Positions 1-8,122 of a DNA stretch of 64,000 nt are shown here, in pieces. A program made the position numbers and the translations under genes. How positions within the stretch are numbered: position 1 is the stretch's first letter; each line of letters opens with the position of its first letter. The notes below the pieces were generated by a model that worked only from the letters and a program-made list of their open reading frames with translations, had not been told where the DNA came from and made no database searches. The DNA is from Mycolicibacterium hassiacum DSM 44199 (GTDB lineage: Bacteria > Actinomycetota > Actinomycetes > Mycobacteriales > Mycobacteriaceae), in assembly GCF_900603025.1 (NCBI RefSeq), contig NZ_LR026975.1:2852001-2916000 (forward strand). Reading direction: 5' to 3'.

Positions 1-210
1 CTCGACGATCCACAACAGGGTCGACCCGTCGACCTCCTCGGTCAACCGGCACGGCGGGCTCATCCAGTTCAGCGGCTTGTAGGCGCGGTCGTCGGCGTGG
101 ACGCTGACCGACCCGTCGGCCTTGAACAGCAGCAGGCGCCGGGCCGAGGGCAGATGCGCGGTCAGCCGCCCCACGTAGTCGACGGTGCAGCGAGCGATGA
201 CGAGTCGCAC
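1..210 (-). CDS. nucS: Endonuclease NucS, N-terminal part (runs off the window start)
   Basis: The reverse strand encodes about 70 residues beginning [16 protein letters not shown], followed by [20 protein letters not shown]. This closely matches the start of mycobacterial NucS as I remember it. NucS is a mismatch-specific DNA endonuclease that provides the non-canonical mismatch repair of actinobacteria lacking MutS/MutL. The GTG start at 210 fits the known N-terminus. The catalytic nuclease domain lies beyond the window. It is divergent from the cyclase gene that starts at 258, as in M. tuberculosis, where Rv1321 lies beside the Rv1318c-Rv1320c cyclases. Confidence 0.9.
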   Translation of the reverse strand, partial: MRLVIARCTVDYVGRLTAHLPSARRLLLFKADGSVSVHADDRAYKPLNWMSPPCRLTEEVDGSTLLWIVE

Positions 211-257
211 CTGAACAACCTTAGGGGGCGCGACGCACCATCTAGGCTCTAGGCACG

Positions 258-1871
258 ATGACCGCCAACAGGAGCCTCGCGCACCGGCTGGGTCGGCTGC
301 TCGAGACGGTGACTCGGCAGAGCGGGCGGTTGCCGCAGCAGACGCCCGAATACGGGTCCTGGGTCCTGGGCAAACCCACCGAGAGCCAGCGGCGCCGCCG
401 GATCCGCATCCAGACCATCCTGACCGTGCTGATCCTGCTGGTGAACCTGCTCGGCATCGCGGTGGCAACGGTGTTGGTGGCATTCGTGTTCCCCAACCCC
501 AGCGTGTTCACCGACGCCCCGGCATGGCTGACCTACGGGGTGGCGCCGGCCACCATCGGGCTGGCGCTCGGGGCGGGCACGGTGTGGGTCACCACCCAGA
601 CGGTGCGCTCGCTGCGGTGGGCCATCGAGGAGCGCCGGCCCGACCGCGACGACCAGCGCGAGACCTTCCTGGCGCCCTGGCGGGTGGCACGCACGATCCT
701 GGTGCTTTGGGGGGTGGGCGCGGTGCTGACGACCACGCTCTACGGGCTGCAGGACAGCGTGTTCATCCCGCGGTTCCTGTTCGGTGTGGGCTTCTCGGGC
801 ATCGTCGTGGCCACCGCCTGCTATCTGGTCACCGAGTTCGCGCTGCGCCCGGTCGCGGCCCAGGCCCTGGAGGCGGGCCGGCCGCCGCGCCGGCTGGCCA
901 CCGGCATCATGGGCCGGCTCATGCTGGTCTGGTTGCTGGGCTCCGGGGTGCCGGTGATGGGTATCGCGGTGACCGCGTTCTTCGCGCTGGTGCTGCGCAA
1001 CCTGACCCACGAACAATTCGCCTACGCGGTGCTGGCCATCGCGGCGGCGACGATCGCGTTCGGGTCGGTGTTGATGTGGCTGATGTCGTGGCTCACCGCG
1101 ACACCGGTAAGGGTGGTGCGCGAGGCGCTGCACCACGTCGAACGCGGCGACCTGAACTGCAACGTGGTGGTGTTCGACGGCACCGAGCTCGGCGAGTTGC
1201 AGCGCGGCTTCAACTCGATGGTCGCCGGGCTGCGGGAACGCGAGCGGCTACGGGACCTGTTCGGCCGCCACGTCGGGCGGGAGGTGGCGGCCGCCGCCGA
1301 GCGGCAGCGTCCTCAGCTCGGCGGCGAAGAACGCCACGTGGCCGTCCTGTTCGTCGACATCATCGGCTCGACCCAGCTGGTGACCCGCCGGCCCGCCCCG
1401 GAGGTGGTCGACCTGCTCAACCGGTTCTTCTCGGTGATCGTCGACGAGGTCGACCGCCAGCACGGGATCGTCAACAAGTTCGAGGGCGACGGAGCGCTGG
1501 CGGTCTTCGGCGCACCCAACCGGCTGGACAACCCGGAGGACCATGCGCTGGCGGCCGCGCGCGCCATCTCCCGGCGGGTGCACGCCGAGGCGCCCGAATG
1601 CGAGGCGGGCATCGGCGTGGCCTCCGGACGCGCGGTGGCCGGCAACGTCGGCGCCAACGAACGCTTCGAATACACCGTGATCGGCGAGCCGGTCAACGAG
1701 GCGGCGCGGCTGTGCGAGCTGGCCAAGGACACCCCGCAACACCTGCTCGCGTCGGCGGACGCGGTGGCCAGGGCCGGCGAAACGGAAAGAGCCCATTGGA
1801 CTTTGGGCGACACCGTGACGCTACGCGGCTACACCCAGCCGACTCGGCTGGCGACCCCGGTGCGGCTGTGA
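258..1871 (+). CDS. Membrane-bound class III adenylate/guanylate cyclase with HAMP domain
   Basis: This 537-residue protein resembles the M. tuberculosis Rv1318c/Rv1319c/Rv1320c cyclases. About six hydrophobic segments fill residues 45-275, and a HAMP linker follows at roughly 275-330. The C-terminal class III cyclase domain has the metal-binding Asp in LFVDIIGST, a second Asp in [13 protein letters not shown], and the transition-state region [12 protein letters not shown] with its Asn and Arg. It should make cAMP from ATP at the membrane inner face, with HAMP passing on a signal from the membrane part. The substrate-specifying residues (Lys in NKFEGDG, Thr in EYTVIG) suggest ATP, but I cannot exclude low or altered activity. 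Confidence 0.88.
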   Translation: MTANRSLAHRLGRLLETVTRQSGRLPQQTPEYGSWVLGKPTESQRRRRIRIQTILTVLILLVNLLGIAVATVLVAFVFPNPSVFTDAPAWLTYGVAPATIGLALGAGTVWVTTQTVRSLRWAIEERRPDRDDQRETFLAPWRVARTILVLWGVGAVLTTTLYGLQDSVFIPRFLFGVGFSGIVVATACYLVTEFALRPVAAQALEAGRPPRRLATGIMGRLMLVWLLGSGVPVMGIAVTAFFALVLRNLTHEQFAYAVLAIAAATIAFGSVLMWLMSWLTATPVRVVREALHHVERGDLNCNVVVFDGTELGELQRGFNSMVAGLRERERLRDLFGRHVGREVAAAAERQRPQLGGEERHVAVLFVDIIGSTQLVTRRPAPEVVDLLNRFFSVIVDEVDRQHGIVNKFEGDGALAVFGAPNRLDNPEDHALAAARAISRRVHAEAPECEAGIGVASGRAVAGNVGANERFEYTVIGEPVNEAARLCELAKDTPQHLLASADAVARAGETERAHWTLGDTVTLRGYTQPTRLATPVRL

Positions 1872-1899
1872 TCGGCCCGCCGACCGGCGGGCCGATCGG

Positions 1900-3330
1900 C
1901 TAGGCCGTCGGCACCCAGTTGCCGTGGAACCCCGCGGGCACCCGGTGCGGCAGCGAGATCCGTGCCACGTCCTGCAGCGTCTGGGCGTCGAGGAGCGCCA
2001 GCTCGCTGCGGTCGGTTGGCCTGTCGTAGACAAACCCCATGAGCACCCCGTCGTCCTCGGCGGCGTCCGGGGATGAGGGGACGAACACGAACTCCCCGAG
2101 CACCTTTCCCGCACCGAACGACCGCTGGATCGACCCGCTGCCGGCGAAATCGTGCTTGAGCAGGGTGTCGCTGCCCTCTCCGCCCGGGAACGCCGGCGCG
2201 TAGCCGTACCGGTGCCGCCGGCCGACCCGCCGTTCGTCGACCCGCGGGAATTCCTGGGCGCGATCGTCGACGCGGCTTTCGCGCACCTTGCCGTCGGCGA
2301 GGTCGACCACCCAGCGGTCGAGCGTCGGATCGCCCTCGTCGGGCCCGAGCCGGTGGGTGTCGAACATCTTCGGGTGCCGCACCACATCGAGCACGACGGT
2401 GTCCCCGTCGTCGTAGGCGTTGAGCGGGTGGAAGACATAGCAGGGTTCGACGTCGAACCAGCGCACGTCGCGGCCGTCGCCGTCACGCGGCATCACCCCG
2501 ACCCGCGCCGGGTGGTTCGGGTTCCACGAGTACGGGAACCGCCGATCGGTCGACGGCCGGGGCCGGCGGGCCGCGATGGGATCGGGAATCCGGATCCGCC
2601 CGATCAGCGCCGAGAGCACCAGCCGCGCCGGGAGCCGCAACGGCCGGGGCACGGCCATCTCGGCCATCTGTCGGACGTCGGCAGTGACCGGCAGGTCGTA
2701 GATCACCACGTGGTTCTCGGTCAGCGAGAAGTCGTGCATCATCGGCGCACCGGCGACCGGGATGTCGACGACGCGCCGGGCCCGGCCGTCGACGCCGATC
2801 ACCGAGTACTGGACCCGGTTGCCACCGAACAGGTTGTACGAGACCGCGTGCAGTTCACCGGTTTCCGGATCCCGCTTGGGATGCGCGGTGTAGCCGCCGG
2901 TGAGGGTGCCGTCGAAGTCGCAGGCGCCCACGGTCGCCAACTCGTCGGTGAGCTCCACGCACGCCAATCCGGCCTCGACCAACGCGATGGTCTTGCCGGC
3001 GTGACCGATCACGTTGGTGTTGGCGCCGATTCCGGACACCGGGAAGTGTCCGGGCGGAGGCTGCTCACCGAGCGCGCGGGCGGTTTCGGGTCCGCGCACC
3101 CAGCGGTTGCGGTACCACTCGGCCTTCCCGTCGCGGATCCGGATGCCGTGCACCATGCCGTCGCCGACGAACCAGTGGTACAGCTCCGGGTCGATCTCGC
3201 CCACCGGGTCGGGCCCGTTGCGCAGGTACCGGCCGTCCAGCCAGTCCGGAATGGTTCCGGTGACCGGCAGGTCGGTCAGCGTGTACTCCTCACCGATCGG
3301 CGCGAAAGCGCCCGTCAGGTAGCGGCTCAT
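1900..3330 (-). CDS. Carotenoid cleavage oxygenase (RPE65/CCD family)
   Basis: The 476-residue protein is the usual length for a carotenoid oxygenase. Four iron-binding histidines are recognisable in order: GGYTAHPKRD, GAPMMHDFSLTENH, CYVFHPLNAYDD, and FHGNW near the C-terminus. The N-terminal DGRYLRNGPDP motif is also typical. Such enzymes split a conjugated double bond of a carotenoid or other polyene using non-haem Fe(II) and O2. The start is supported by AAGGAG about 8 nt upstream. It is transcribed divergently from a TetR regulator, with two operator palindromes between them, so substrate-responsive repression is likely. The substrate is unknown. Confidence 0.9.
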   Translation of the reverse strand: MSRYLTGAFAPIGEEYTLTDLPVTGTIPDWLDGRYLRNGPDPVGEIDPELYHWFVGDGMVHGIRIRDGKAEWYRNRWVRGPETARALGEQPPPGHFPVSGIGANTNVIGHAGKTIALVEAGLACVELTDELATVGACDFDGTLTGGYTAHPKRDPETGELHAVSYNLFGGNRVQYSVIGVDGRARRVVDIPVAGAPMMHDFSLTENHVVIYDLPVTADVRQMAEMAVPRPLRLPARLVLSALIGRIRIPDPIAARRPRPSTDRRFPYSWNPNHPARVGVMPRDGDGRDVRWFDVEPCYVFHPLNAYDDGDTVVLDVVRHPKMFDTHRLGPDEGDPTLDRWVVDLADGKVRESRVDDRAQEFPRVDERRVGRRHRYGYAPAFPGGEGSDTLLKHDFAGSGSIQRSFGAGKVLGEFVFVPSSPDAAEDDGVLMGFVYDRPTDRSELALLDAQTLQDVARISLPHRVPAGFHGNWVPTA

Positions 3331-3348
3331 GGTGATGCTCCTTCGGCT

Positions 3349-3383
3349 ATAACACTGTTATTGGTCCTGTATAACAGTGTTAT
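3349..3383. promoter_or_regulatory. Paired palindromic operator between the oxygenase and its TetR regulator
   Basis: ATAACACTGTTAT lies at 3349-3361 and its exact reverse complement ATAACAGTGTTAT at 3371-3383. Each is a near-perfect inverted repeat around one central base. The centres are 22 bp apart, about two helical turns, which suits two regulator dimers on one face of DNA. The pair overlaps the start region of the TetR gene and lies just upstream of the oxygenase start. Autorepression plus repression of the oxygenase is the natural reading. Confidence 0.8.
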
Positions 3384-3389
3384 GGCATC

Positions 3390-4058
3390 ATGGCAAGCAT
3401 GGCGGACGCGATGCGTGACCGATTGGTTCAGGCGGGGGTGCGGATCCTCGAGCGCGACGGGGTGCACGCGCTGAGCGCGCGCAAGGTGGCTGCGGAGTCC
3501 GGTTCGTCGACCATGGCGGTGTACACCCACTTCGGCGGCATGACGGGCCTGATCGACGCAATCGCCAACGAGGCGTTCGGCCGGTTCACCGCCGCGCTGA
3601 CCGGCATTCCCGCCACCGACGACCCGGTGGCCGACTTCTTCGTGATGGGCGCGGCGTACCGTCGGTTCGCGCTGGAGAACCCGCAGCGCTACCAGATGAT
3701 GTTCGGCACCCACACCCCGTCGCTGAACCGCTACCGCGCCGACCTCACCGTGACCGGAAGCGCCTCCGCCCGCCCCGAGTGGGCGGCGTCGTTCCAGGCG
3801 TTGCGCACCGCGGTCCGCCGCATGATCGAGGCCGGGCGCATCCGCGACGAGGGCGAGGTGGCGATCGCCGGCCAGATATGGAGCGTGGTGCACGGCGCGG
3901 TGATGCTGGAGATGGCCGGGTTCTTCGGCCACGAGGGTCACGGCATGGCGCAGATCCTGCGTCCGTTGACGGTGAACATCCTGGTGGCTCTCGGCGACCG
4001 GCCGGATCGCGTCGAACGGTCCCTGGCCGCGGCGCAGGCCGCGCTGGCCGACGTCTGA
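3390..4058 (+). CDS. TetR-family transcriptional regulator
   Basis: The 222-residue protein has a TetR N-terminal helix-turn-helix at about residues 8-55 (GVHALSARKVAAESGSSTMAVYTHFGG). A ligand-binding helical domain follows, with a WHG-like motif near IWSVVHGAVMLEMAGF. It is divergent from the carotenoid oxygenase and starts at the edge of the paired operator. It therefore very probably represses both genes and is released by a hydrophobic effector, perhaps the oxygenase substrate or product. ATG at 3390 and ATG at 3399 are both possible starts. Confidence 0.88.
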   Translation: MASMADAMRDRLVQAGVRILERDGVHALSARKVAAESGSSTMAVYTHFGGMTGLIDAIANEAFGRFTAALTGIPATDDPVADFFVMGAAYRRFALENPQRYQMMFGTHTPSLNRYRADLTVTGSASARPEWAASFQALRTAVRRMIEAGRIRDEGEVAIAGQIWSVVHGAVMLEMAGFFGHEGHGMAQILRPLTVNILVALGDRPDRVERSLAAAQAALADV

Positions 4059-4084
4059 GCATCGAAGCGCATTGGGACACAAGG

Positions 4085-4930
4085 ATGTTGGTGACCGGAT
4101 CGGACACCCGCCGCGATGCGAGTGAGGTCGCCTGGTTCGTTGTGGTGACCACGGTGGTCACCTGGCTGTGCTACCTGCCGATCATCTGCGCCGCACGCCG
4201 GCCCGACGGAATCGACCCGGCGCTGGGGCTGCTCGCCCTGACGGCCGTGCTGTCGCCGACCGTGACGGCGTGCGTGCTGGCGACCCCGCGGGGCGGCCGT
4301 GCCGAGCTGCGGCGCCTGCTCCGGGCGAGCGTGGCCGCCCGGTTCGCACTGCGCTGGTACCTCGTGGTGCTGCTCGTGCCGTTCGCGATCCCGTTGGCTG
4401 CGGTGGCCGTCGACGCGGTGGTCTCCGGCACCTCCCCGGCGGCATGGGTGACCGCCGCCGGCGCCCAGACGCTGGCGACCTTCTGGATCGCCCCGCTGGG
4501 CGAGGACGCCGGCTGGCGCGGTTACGCCCTGGCCCGGATGCTGCGGCTGACCAGCCCACTGGCCACCAGCCTGGTGCTCGGGCCGCTGTGGGCGCTGTGG
4601 CACCTGCCGATGGCGCTGGTGCCGGGCACCGCCCAGGCCGATCAGCCGTTCCTGTTGTTCGCCGTGCAACTCACCGGGGCGACGATGATCTTCGTCCGGG
4701 TCTACCTGGGCACCGGCGGCAGCGTGCTGGCGATGATGCTCATGCACGCCGCGGCCAACCTCGCCTTCAACACGGTGCCGGTCTTCGTCCACGAGGGCGG
4801 CAACCCGGCCCGTACCACGGTGCTGTCGCTGCTGTATCTGGCCGCGGGCGCGATCGCGCTCGCCTCCCTCGGCCGCCGGGCGGCCGCTGCGGACCGAAAG
4901 TGCCCGCCGGCGCCGGCGACGCCCGCGTGA
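4085..4930 (+). CDS. CPBP-family intramembrane metalloprotease
   Basis: This is a 281-residue, strongly hydrophobic protein with about seven or eight membrane segments. The three CPBP (Abi/CAAX) motifs are present: GEDAGWRGY (the EExxxR type, here Glu-Asp), LWALWHLP with its His, and MLMHAAANLAF (HxxxN). The family are membrane proteases related to Rce1, with roles in processing or in bacteriocin self-immunity. The frame is open well upstream, but the encoded sequence only becomes hydrophobic from about the ATG at 4085, which I chose. It lies 27 bp after the TetR gene and could be co-transcribed with it. The substrate is unknown. Confidence 0.78.
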   Translation: MLVTGSDTRRDASEVAWFVVVTTVVTWLCYLPIICAARRPDGIDPALGLLALTAVLSPTVTACVLATPRGGRAELRRLLRASVAARFALRWYLVVLLVPFAIPLAAVAVDAVVSGTSPAAWVTAAGAQTLATFWIAPLGEDAGWRGYALARMLRLTSPLATSLVLGPLWALWHLPMALVPGTAQADQPFLLFAVQLTGATMIFVRVYLGTGGSVLAMMLMHAAANLAFNTVPVFVHEGGNPARTTVLSLLYLAAGAIALASLGRRAAAADRKCPPAPATPA

Positions 4931-4981
4931 CGGGTCGGTCACATCCAGCGCGTGTTACCTGATACTGCGCGTCACGGTAAC

Positions 4982-4995
4982 TACACTTCGTAGTA
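4982..4995 (+). promoter_or_regulatory. Probable -10 element of a leaderless promoter
   Basis: TACACT at 4982-4987 fits the mycobacterial -10 pattern TANNNT and lies exactly 7 nt before the ATG at 4995. The transcript would start at or next to the start codon, an arrangement common for leaderless mRNAs in mycobacteria. I see no convincing -35 and no Shine-Dalgarno sequence. Confidence 0.45.
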
Positions 4996-6794
4996 TGCAC
5001 GGGTCGATCGCCCCCGAGGGGCTGCTGCGGATCGAGGACTGCCTGGATGCCGACGGCGGCATCGTGCTGCCGCCGGGCGTCACGCTGATCTCGCTGATCG
5101 AGCGCAACGTCACCCACGTCGGGGACGCGATCGCGTTCCGGTATCTCGACTTCGCCGGCGACGGCCGCACCGTCGAGTTGACCTGGTCGCAGCTCGGCAC
5201 CCGGATGGCGGCGATCGGCTCCCGGATCCAACAGGTCACTCAGCGCGGTGACCGGGTGGCGGTCCTGGCCCCGCAGGGTCTCGACTACGTCGCCGGGTAC
5301 TTCGCCGCGGTGCAGGCCGGCCGCATCGCGGTGCCGCTGTTCGCCCCGGAGCTGCAGGGCCACGCCGAACGGCTCGATACCGCGCTCACCGATGCGCGCC
5401 CGGCCGCCATCCTGACGACCCGGTCCGCGGCCGCGGCGGTCACCGGATTTCTGGAGTCGGTCGATGCGGCCCGCGGCGCCGCGGTGCTGCTCGTCGACGA
5501 GATCCCCGACGCGGCGGCCGGCGAGTTCGTCCCGGTGCCCATCGACGTCGACGATGTGTCACACCTGCAGTACACGTCGGGGTCGACGCGGCCGCCGGTC
5601 GGTGTCGAGATCACCCACCGGGCGGTCGGCACCAACCTGCTGCAGATGATCCTGTCGATCGACCTGCTGGACCGGAACACCCACGGGGTCAGCTGGCTTC
5701 CGCTGTACCACGACATGGGGTTGTCGATGATCGGCTTCCCCGCGGTCTACGGCGGCTACTCGACGCTGATGTCGCCCACCGCGTTTCTGCGTCGCCCGCA
5801 GCGGTGGATCCGGGCCCTGTCGGACGGATCCCGGGTCGGGCGAGTGGTCACCGCCGCGCCCAACCTGGCCTACGAGTACACCGCTCAGCCCGGCCGTCCC
5901 GATTCCGGCGAGGACATCGACCTGAGCAACGTGGTGATGATCATCGGCTCCGAGCCGGTCAGCATGGCCGCGATCACCGAGTTCTCCACCGCGTTCACGC
6001 CGTACGGGTTGCGGCCCAACGCCATCAAACCGTCGTACGGGATCGCCGAGGCGACGTTGTTCGTCTCGACGATCGGCCCCGAGGCCTGCCCGAGGGCCGT
6101 CCACCTCGACCGGGAGCAGTTGAGCCTCGGCCGGGCCGTGCCGCTGCCGGCCGACGCGCCGGGCGCGGTCACCCACGTCTCCTGCGGACAGGTCGCACGC
6201 AGCCAGTGGGCGGTGATCGTCGACCCCGACGACCACACCGAACTGCCCGACGGGCGGATCGGCGAGATCTGGGTGCACGGCGACAACGTGGCGCCGCGGT
6301 ACTGGGAACGGCCCGAGGAATCGCAGGCGACGTTCAATGCGACGCTGCGGTCGCGGCTGCCGGTGCACAGCCACGCCGCCGGTGCACCGGACACCGCGAC
6401 GTGGCTGCGCACCGGCGACCTGGGTGTCTATCTGGACGGTGAGCTGTATGTCACCGGCCGCCGCGCGGACATGATCGTCGTCGACGGCAAACAGCACTAT
6501 CCGCACGACGTCGAGGCCACCGTGGCGGCCGCGTCACCGCTGGTACGGCGCGGTTACGCCGCGGCGTTCCCGACCGACGACGGGGTCGTGGTGGTGGCCG
6601 AGCGGGCGCCCCGCACGCGTCGGACCGACCCGGCGCCGGCGATCGAGGCGATCCGCCGGGCGGTCGCCGATGTACACGGCCTCGCCGTCGCCGACGTTCG
6701 GCTGGTGCCGGCCGGGTCGATCCCGCGCACCACCAGCGGCAAGCTGGCGCGGCGGTCCTGCCGCGCCGAATACCTCAGCGGTGGCTTCGACTAG
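4995..6794 (+). CDS. Fatty-acyl-AMP ligase (FadD/FAAL family)
   Basis: This 599-residue adenylate-forming enzyme has the FAAL-type P-loop YTSGSTRPPVGVEITH, SWLPLYHDMGL, the A8 hinge GRRADMIVVDGKQHYPHD and the A10 lysine in RTTSGKLARRSC. FAALs activate fatty acids as acyl-adenylates and hand them to polyketide synthases or acyl carrier proteins. The arginine in the P-loop and the overall pattern resemble FadD32-type enzymes more than acyl-CoA ligases. No polyketide synthase lies nearby, so the acceptor is unknown. The stop codon overlaps that of the convergent tpx gene (4-nt overlap). Confidence 0.85.
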   Translation: MHGSIAPEGLLRIEDCLDADGGIVLPPGVTLISLIERNVTHVGDAIAFRYLDFAGDGRTVELTWSQLGTRMAAIGSRIQQVTQRGDRVAVLAPQGLDYVAGYFAAVQAGRIAVPLFAPELQGHAERLDTALTDARPAAILTTRSAAAAVTGFLESVDAARGAAVLLVDEIPDAAAGEFVPVPIDVDDVSHLQYTSGSTRPPVGVEITHRAVGTNLLQMILSIDLLDRNTHGVSWLPLYHDMGLSMIGFPAVYGGYSTLMSPTAFLRRPQRWIRALSDGSRVGRVVTAAPNLAYEYTAQPGRPDSGEDIDLSNVVMIIGSEPVSMAAITEFSTAFTPYGLRPNAIKPSYGIAEATLFVSTIGPEACPRAVHLDREQLSLGRAVPLPADAPGAVTHVSCGQVARSQWAVIVDPDDHTELPDGRIGEIWVHGDNVAPRYWERPEESQATFNATLRSRLPVHSHAAGAPDTATWLRTGDLGVYLDGELYVTGRRADMIVVDGKQHYPHDVEATVAAASPLVRRGYAAAFPTDDGVVVVAERAPRTRRTDPAPAIEAIRRAVADVHGLAVADVRLVPAGSIPRTTSGKLARRSCRAEYLSGGFD

Positions 6795-7282
6795 ACCGCG
6801 TTGAGCGCGGCGTCGTAGTTGGGCTCCTGGCCGATCTCGGGCACCAACTCGGTGTAGGCGACCTCACCGTTGGCGTTGATCACCACAACCGCACGCGCGA
6901 GCAACCCGGCCATCGGACCGTCGGCGATGGTCACGCCGTAGTCCTCACCGAAGCTGCTGCGGAACGCCGAGGCGGTGATGACGTTCTCGATGCCCTCGGC
7001 GCCGCAGAAACGCTTCTGCGCGAACGGCAGATCCTTCGACACGCACAGCACGGTCGCGCCGGACGAGGCGGCCCGCTCGTTGAAGGTGCGCACGCTCGTC
7101 GCGCACACCGGGGTGTCGATCGACGGGAAGATGTTCAGCAGGACCGACTTGCCCCGGTACTGCTGGTCGGTGATCTCGCCGAGGTCGGTTCCGATGAGCG
7201 TGAAGCCGGGCGCCTTGGACCCGACAGCCGGCAGCTCACCAACGGTATTAAGGGGATTTCCACGCAGGGTTATCTGTGCCAC
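6791..7282 (-). CDS. tpx: Thiol peroxidase Tpx (atypical 2-Cys peroxiredoxin)
   Basis: The 163-residue protein begins VAQITLRGNPLNTVGELP and contains the peroxidatic Cys in FPSIDTPVCATSVRTFN and the resolving Cys in KRFCGAEG. Both positions are typical of Tpx. It reduces H2O2 and alkyl hydroperoxides using thioredoxin. The frame is open further upstream, but the GTG at 7282 matches the family N-terminus. It converges on the fatty-acyl-AMP ligase, with the two stop codons overlapping. Confidence 0.93.
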   Translation of the reverse strand: MAQITLRGNPLNTVGELPAVGSKAPGFTLIGTDLGEITDQQYRGKSVLLNIFPSIDTPVCATSVRTFNERAASSGATVLCVSKDLPFAQKRFCGAEGIENVITASAFRSSFGEDYGVTIADGPMAGLLARAVVVINANGEVAYTELVPEIGQEPNYDAALNAV

Positions 7283-7301
7283 ACGGACAGTCTGCCAAAC
7301 G

Positions 7302-8021
7302 CTACCGCCATGCGAACACCGGCTGCTCGAGCCCGTCGACCGGGTCGCTGCGCCCCTCGAGCCCCAGCCAACGCAGCTGCAACAGCACCGCGCCGGTCGG
7401 CGCATGGATGAGGTCGTTGCCCAGCGGGATCTGCACTACCGGGCGGGGGCTTTCCGCAATGGTGATGAAGCGTGGAGAATCGGGCCGTTGCAGCTGGTGC
7501 AGCCCCACCCGGTAGACGGCGGCGACCTCCTCCGGGGCGGGCCGCAGGTCGAGCCGGCCGCCGCCCCACAGCACCACCGGAGTGATCACATAACCCGATC
7601 GGGTCGGGTAGTCGTCGAGCAGGCCGAGCACCGCCGAACCCGGCAGCGTGACGCCGAGTTCCTCGTCGAGTTCGCGCAGCGCGGCGTCGACCGCGCTCTC
7701 CCCCGGATCCAGCCGGCCCCCGGGCAACGCCCATTGGGCCGCATGCGATGACAACCGAATCGCCCTGCGGCACAACAGGAACGCCGCTCCGCCGGACACG
7801 TTGACCATACGGCCGTCCAAGGCGGGATCGGGCAACGGCCGACCGCCGATCCACTCGTCGACAGGTGCGGGATCGACGCGGTCCTCGCCGACGGTCGAGT
7901 CGACCAGCACCACCGCGACGGCCGCATGCCGCTTGGACGGGTCGGTCACGGTGCGGCGTTCATGGCGTGCCAGATTCGCCGTGATCTGTTCCCGCAGCAC
8001 CGGGTCGTATCTGATCGTCAC
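7302..8021 (-). CDS. Nudix hydrolase
   Basis: The 239-residue protein has a complete Nudix box in GGRLDPGESAVDAALRELDE followed by ELGV (G-x5-E-x7-REL-x-EE-LG-V). The family hydrolyses nucleoside diphosphates linked to another moiety, such as CoA, sugar nucleotides, NAD or oxidised dNTPs. WALPGG before the box and a short N-terminal extension resemble the CoA/MutT-like subgroups. The substrate cannot be read from the sequence. It lies 19 bp upstream of tpx on the same strand and may be co-transcribed with it. Confidence 0.87.
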   Translation of the reverse strand: MTIRYDPVLREQITANLARHERRTVTDPSKRHAAVAVVLVDSTVGEDRVDPAPVDEWIGGRPLPDPALDGRMVNVSGGAAFLLCRRAIRLSSHAAQWALPGGRLDPGESAVDAALRELDEELGVTLPGSAVLGLLDDYPTRSGYVITPVVLWGGGRLDLRPAPEEVAAVYRVGLHQLQRPDSPRFITIAESPRPVVQIPLGNDLIHAPTGAVLLQLRWLGLEGRSDPVDGLEQPVFAWR

Positions 8022-8122
8022 GGCTCGACGATAGTCAACGCCGCGGGCGGGTCGGGGGGCAGCGGCGGCGCGACTGCCTTGTCGGATTTCCGCTAGTTCC
8101 TCAGCCCGGCAGCTGTCATGGT

